NCBI GenBank assembly: GCA_012512665.1
Contig: JAAZDU010000066.1
Location: 1-8,330, forward strand
DNA length: 8,330 bases
Direction: 5' to 3'
Origin: Bacillota bacterium
GTDB lineage: Bacteria > Bacillota > Dethiobacteria > DTU022 > JAAZDU01
Shown: piece by piece, positions 6,608 through 8,330 of the stretch
Position numbering within the stretch: the stretch's first letter is position 1
Layout of the letters: each line of letters opens with the position of its first letter
Translations under genes and position numbers: made by a program
Notes under the pieces: generated by a model
Seen by the model: only the letters and a program-made list of their open reading frames with translations
Databases searched by the model: none
What the model was told of the DNA's origin: nothing

Positions 6608-6627
6608 TTGTCCACCTCTTTGGACAA
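6608..6627. repeat. Dyad TTGTCC-N8-GGACAA
   Basis: A perfect 6-bp inverted repeat with an 8-nt spacer lies between the broken Cache-MFS gene and the methylase promoter, about 80 bp upstream of the methylase -10. No T-tract follows on either strand, so it is a poor terminator. The size and symmetry suit a repressor operator, but there is only one copy and chance is possible. Confidence 0.4.
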
Positions 6628-6666
6628 GTCATTTCTTTCCTGCCTTAATTAACCTTTCCTTCTGGC

Positions 6667-8098
6667 TTAAGAAATAAGGCTCGCCGCGCTGAAAATGGAA
6701 AATCCATAACCGCTCACCTTGTTCCCACCAAATTTAGATGAGGCTAAATAAATATGAATAGCATTGGTGATCAGGCCCACTCCGATGCCGTTGAGAATAA
6801 GCCCTGATACGATCATGGCATAATTTTGGGAAAGGGCAAGGATTAAATCGCCGCATAAGGCGATACATCCGCTGAATACCGCTACTTTTCTGAAGCTGAA
6901 GGCGTTCAGCAGCCGTGCGCAGAACAGAGAAGTTATGGCCAAAAAGACAAGGTTAATGGACATAGGGATAGAGCCGGCCAACTCTCTTGGGATGTCTATA
7001 CCCTCACCCACGAACCTCAATATATATACCGGCAGGAAAGAAGTAGCCATGTTGAATGCAACAAAGGTGATAAACACCAAAAAACGCACCAGGTGAAGAG
7101 GAACTGCCTGCTTGTTTTCCTGAACTTCCTCTTTGTACTTGCTGCACAAGTCGATAAAGGAGAAAATCTCGCTGAAAACAAAGAGGATCACAAGGATGAT
7201 CATGATCAAGGGGACAACTATGGCACGAAGCATCTGGTTGACACTGCTATCCAGGACATCGGAGAGGGTGCCCACCTCGACTACCCCGATCACCTTGCCA
7301 TCGTTGTCGTAAATGGGTGCCTTGACATAGATGTATGGGCCCGTCTCGCTGACGGTGCTGCTCAACAGGACCTCGCCGGTATCGTATACTCGGTGGACCT
7401 CAGCGGCCTCGGCATCAAACAGGGGAAAATACGCCCCGATAGAGCTGTCTATATAGGCAATTGCATAGGCCTCATCGCTTTCACGCTTGAGAATATTGCA
7501 GTACATATCATCGCTGTAGGAGTAATTCTTGTCAATAGTGCTGGTAGGAGTTTTTTATAATCATCGTTCATGTAATCTCTTGGGGTTTTAATGGCCTTGA
7601 GGGCTTCAATATCGGTGGTGTTGCTGACAATCTGCGCCGACATTTCCAGCTTGTTAAGGATCTCGTCCTGATATATCGTTCGGAAGTCGACCATCAACTG
7701 GCCGACAATGATAGCCATCACTATGAGGACAGAACTAGCGACTAGAACTCCTGTGCGGCCGGTTTCGCTATATTTGAAGGTGACAGCAACAAACAGGATA
7801 CGCAATAACACATAGAGCGCGGCTAAAGCTGCTAAAATCAACACCAGGTAGAATGACCTCTCTTGTATGAGCACTTCCTTGCCCTTTTCAAACTGATAAA
7901 CAATCCTGCATAAAGAAAAATTTGAAAGGGCCCACCTCCAAGATGGCTAAAGGGGTACGGACCATTAATAAGCCAGATGTATCTTTCATAGCTGCCGTGA
8001 ATAAACCAGTAAAGGATGGCCGGGCTGAGGATAAAAAGAAAGCTCAACCCCAGCAGCAAATCTGAGAGACAGGATTTTAGCGCCTGCACCTCTATCAT
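6667..8098 (-). pseudogene. Broken Cache-sensor/MFS-type membrane protein gene (two frameshifts, 3' truncation)
   Basis: Three overlapping same-strand fragments make one protein if one base is restored at each of two A runs: 8098-7886, 7888-7552 and 7553-6667. The repaired frame is 478 codons including the stop. It reads: about four N-terminal spans, including SFYLVLILAALAALYVLLR and VLVASSVLIVMAIIVGQLM; an extracytoplasmic Cache-like sensor whose core is GPYIYVKAPIYDNDGKVIG; a further span (AIVVPLIMIILVILFVF) and a charged linker; then an MFS-like region (VRFLVFITFVAFNMATSFLPVY onward). The MFS region stops after about four to five helices of the usual twelve, at SAASLIS then TAA, so the C-terminus is missing. 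AAGGAGG (8101-8107) is only 2 nt from the ATG at 8098; the in-frame GTG at 8089 is an alternative start. Sensing of a small molecule is inferred. Assembly indels could explain the frameshifts but not the truncation. Confidence 0.8.
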
Positions 8099-8117
8099 AA
8101 CCTCCTTGCCCTGAAGT

Positions 8118-8147
8118 ATCATACCATATATATCCAAATATATCCAA
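8118..8147 (-). promoter_or_regulatory. Promoter of the broken Cache-MFS gene, extended -10 with repeats over the -35
   Basis: On the minus strand, TATGAT (8123-8118) is preceded by TGG, an extended -10. TTGGAT lies 18 bp upstream and is a weak -35. Transcription should start near 8111, just ahead of AAGGAGG (8101-8107). The tandem repeat covers the -35, suggesting activator control. Confidence 0.55.
8128..8147. repeat. Perfect tandem 10-bp repeat ATATATCCAA x2
   Basis: Two identical, directly adjacent copies (8128-8137 and 8138-8147; TTGGATATAT on the minus strand). The 10-bp period places both on the same DNA face, as in binding sites for dimeric response regulators, and they overlap the -35 of the broken gene. 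Confidence 0.6.
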
Positions 8148-8170
8148 TAAGAAAAATATATCTCGCCCCG

Positions 8171-8213
8171 GCAAAAAACAAGCGGTGGCAGCACAAAGAA
8201 CGCTGCCACCGCT
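8171..8213 (-). terminator. Strong intrinsic terminator, minus strand
   Basis: A perfect 12-bp stem, AGCGGTGGCAGC (8181-8192) with GCTGCCACCGCT (8202-8213), closes a 9-nt loop. Read on the minus strand it is followed by TTGTTTTTTG. It must end a minus-strand transcript entering from the right, which means the broken Cache-MFS gene starts its own transcript. It also shows that frames running through this stretch are not coding. Confidence 0.92.
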
Positions 8214-8272
8214 ATCATTAATTGAAATAATTTTATGGATGCGGTTATTTTTATTCATAGCTGAAGCAATAT

Positions 8273-8330
8273 CTATGCGGTATATTTCCACCTGACCAGC
8301 CTGCGGTTAATAAACACTGCAAAACAGAGA
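8273..8330 (-). CDS. Possible C-terminal tail of an upstream minus-strand gene
   Basis: The terminator at 8171-8213 requires a gene to its right. One frame open from the window edge ends at TAG (8273-8275) after 18 codons, with a hydrophobic stretch and then a basic end (INRRLVRWKYTA), which resembles the cytoplasmic tail of an integral membrane protein. A second frame is open to a TAA at 8248 and cannot be excluded. Too little is visible to name a product. Confidence 0.3.
   Translation of the reverse strand, partial: LCFAVFINRRLVRWKYTA

Noticed and set aside
7551..7556. Programmed -1 ribosomal frameshifting at the A6 run.
   Set aside because: The canonical heptamer X XXY YYZ is not in phase (T AAA AAA in the zero frame). 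A second break and a truncation in the same gene make plain decay or base-call error simpler.
7093..7560. A 155-codon plus-strand open frame.
   Set aside because: It lies opposite the broken Cache-MFS gene, has no ribosome site and gives no recognisable domain, while the opposite strand encodes clear Cache and membrane-span sequence.
8099..8291. Long minus-strand frames starting at 8218 and 8291 that run into the broken Cache-MFS gene region.
   Set aside because: They pass through a perfect terminator hairpin and its T-tract (8171-8213) and through the promoter repeats, so this stretch is intergenic. The start near 8098 has the AGGAGG site.

Overview
The window looks like chromosomal DNA of an endospore-forming Firmicute, most likely a Clostridia-type anaerobe. 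The signs are a CotF-type spore coat gene pair, a 3D-domain wall protein, purine-rich AGGAG-type ribosome binding sites, moderate GC content, and a sigma-54 activator with N-terminal CBS and PAS sensory domains. The genus cannot be named from the sequence alone.

Layout, left to right. (1) The 3' end of a class III (GabT-like) aminotransferase is followed by a clear intrinsic terminator. (2) A 583-aa sigma-54-dependent activator (CBS pair, PAS, AAA+, helix-turn-helix) overlaps a macro-domain protein gene by ATGA. (3) Two small spore-coat genes of 60 and about 97 aa look like a two-gene version of CotF and end at a bidirectional terminator. (4) On the minus strand, a membrane-anchored coiled-coil protein with a 3D domain is divergent from a plus-strand membrane-bound metallophosphoesterase that has a good sigma-A promoter. 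(5) A solitary Dam-family adenine methyltransferase lies on the minus strand, with a -10-like TATAAT so close to its ATG that the mRNA may be leaderless. (6) A minus-strand gene for a Cache-sensor/MFS-like membrane protein is broken: two frameshifts, each explained by one missing A in an A run, plus an early stop partway through the MFS domain. Its promoter region survives and carries a perfect tandem 10-bp repeat. (7) At the right edge are a strong minus-strand terminator and possibly the tail of another minus-strand gene.

How the genes work together. The aminotransferase may be a target of the activator beside it, which would fit a nitrogen or amino-acid catabolism locus, but no -24/-12 promoter is visible in the window. 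The macro-domain gene is almost certainly co-expressed with the activator. The coat genes, the 3D protein and the extracytoplasmic phosphoesterase all concern the cell or spore envelope, but they are separate transcription units. No complete defence system, prophage, CRISPR array or IS element is visible. The observations most worth following up are the activator/macro-domain coupling, the split CotF arrangement, the decaying Cache-MFS gene and the possibly leaderless methylase.
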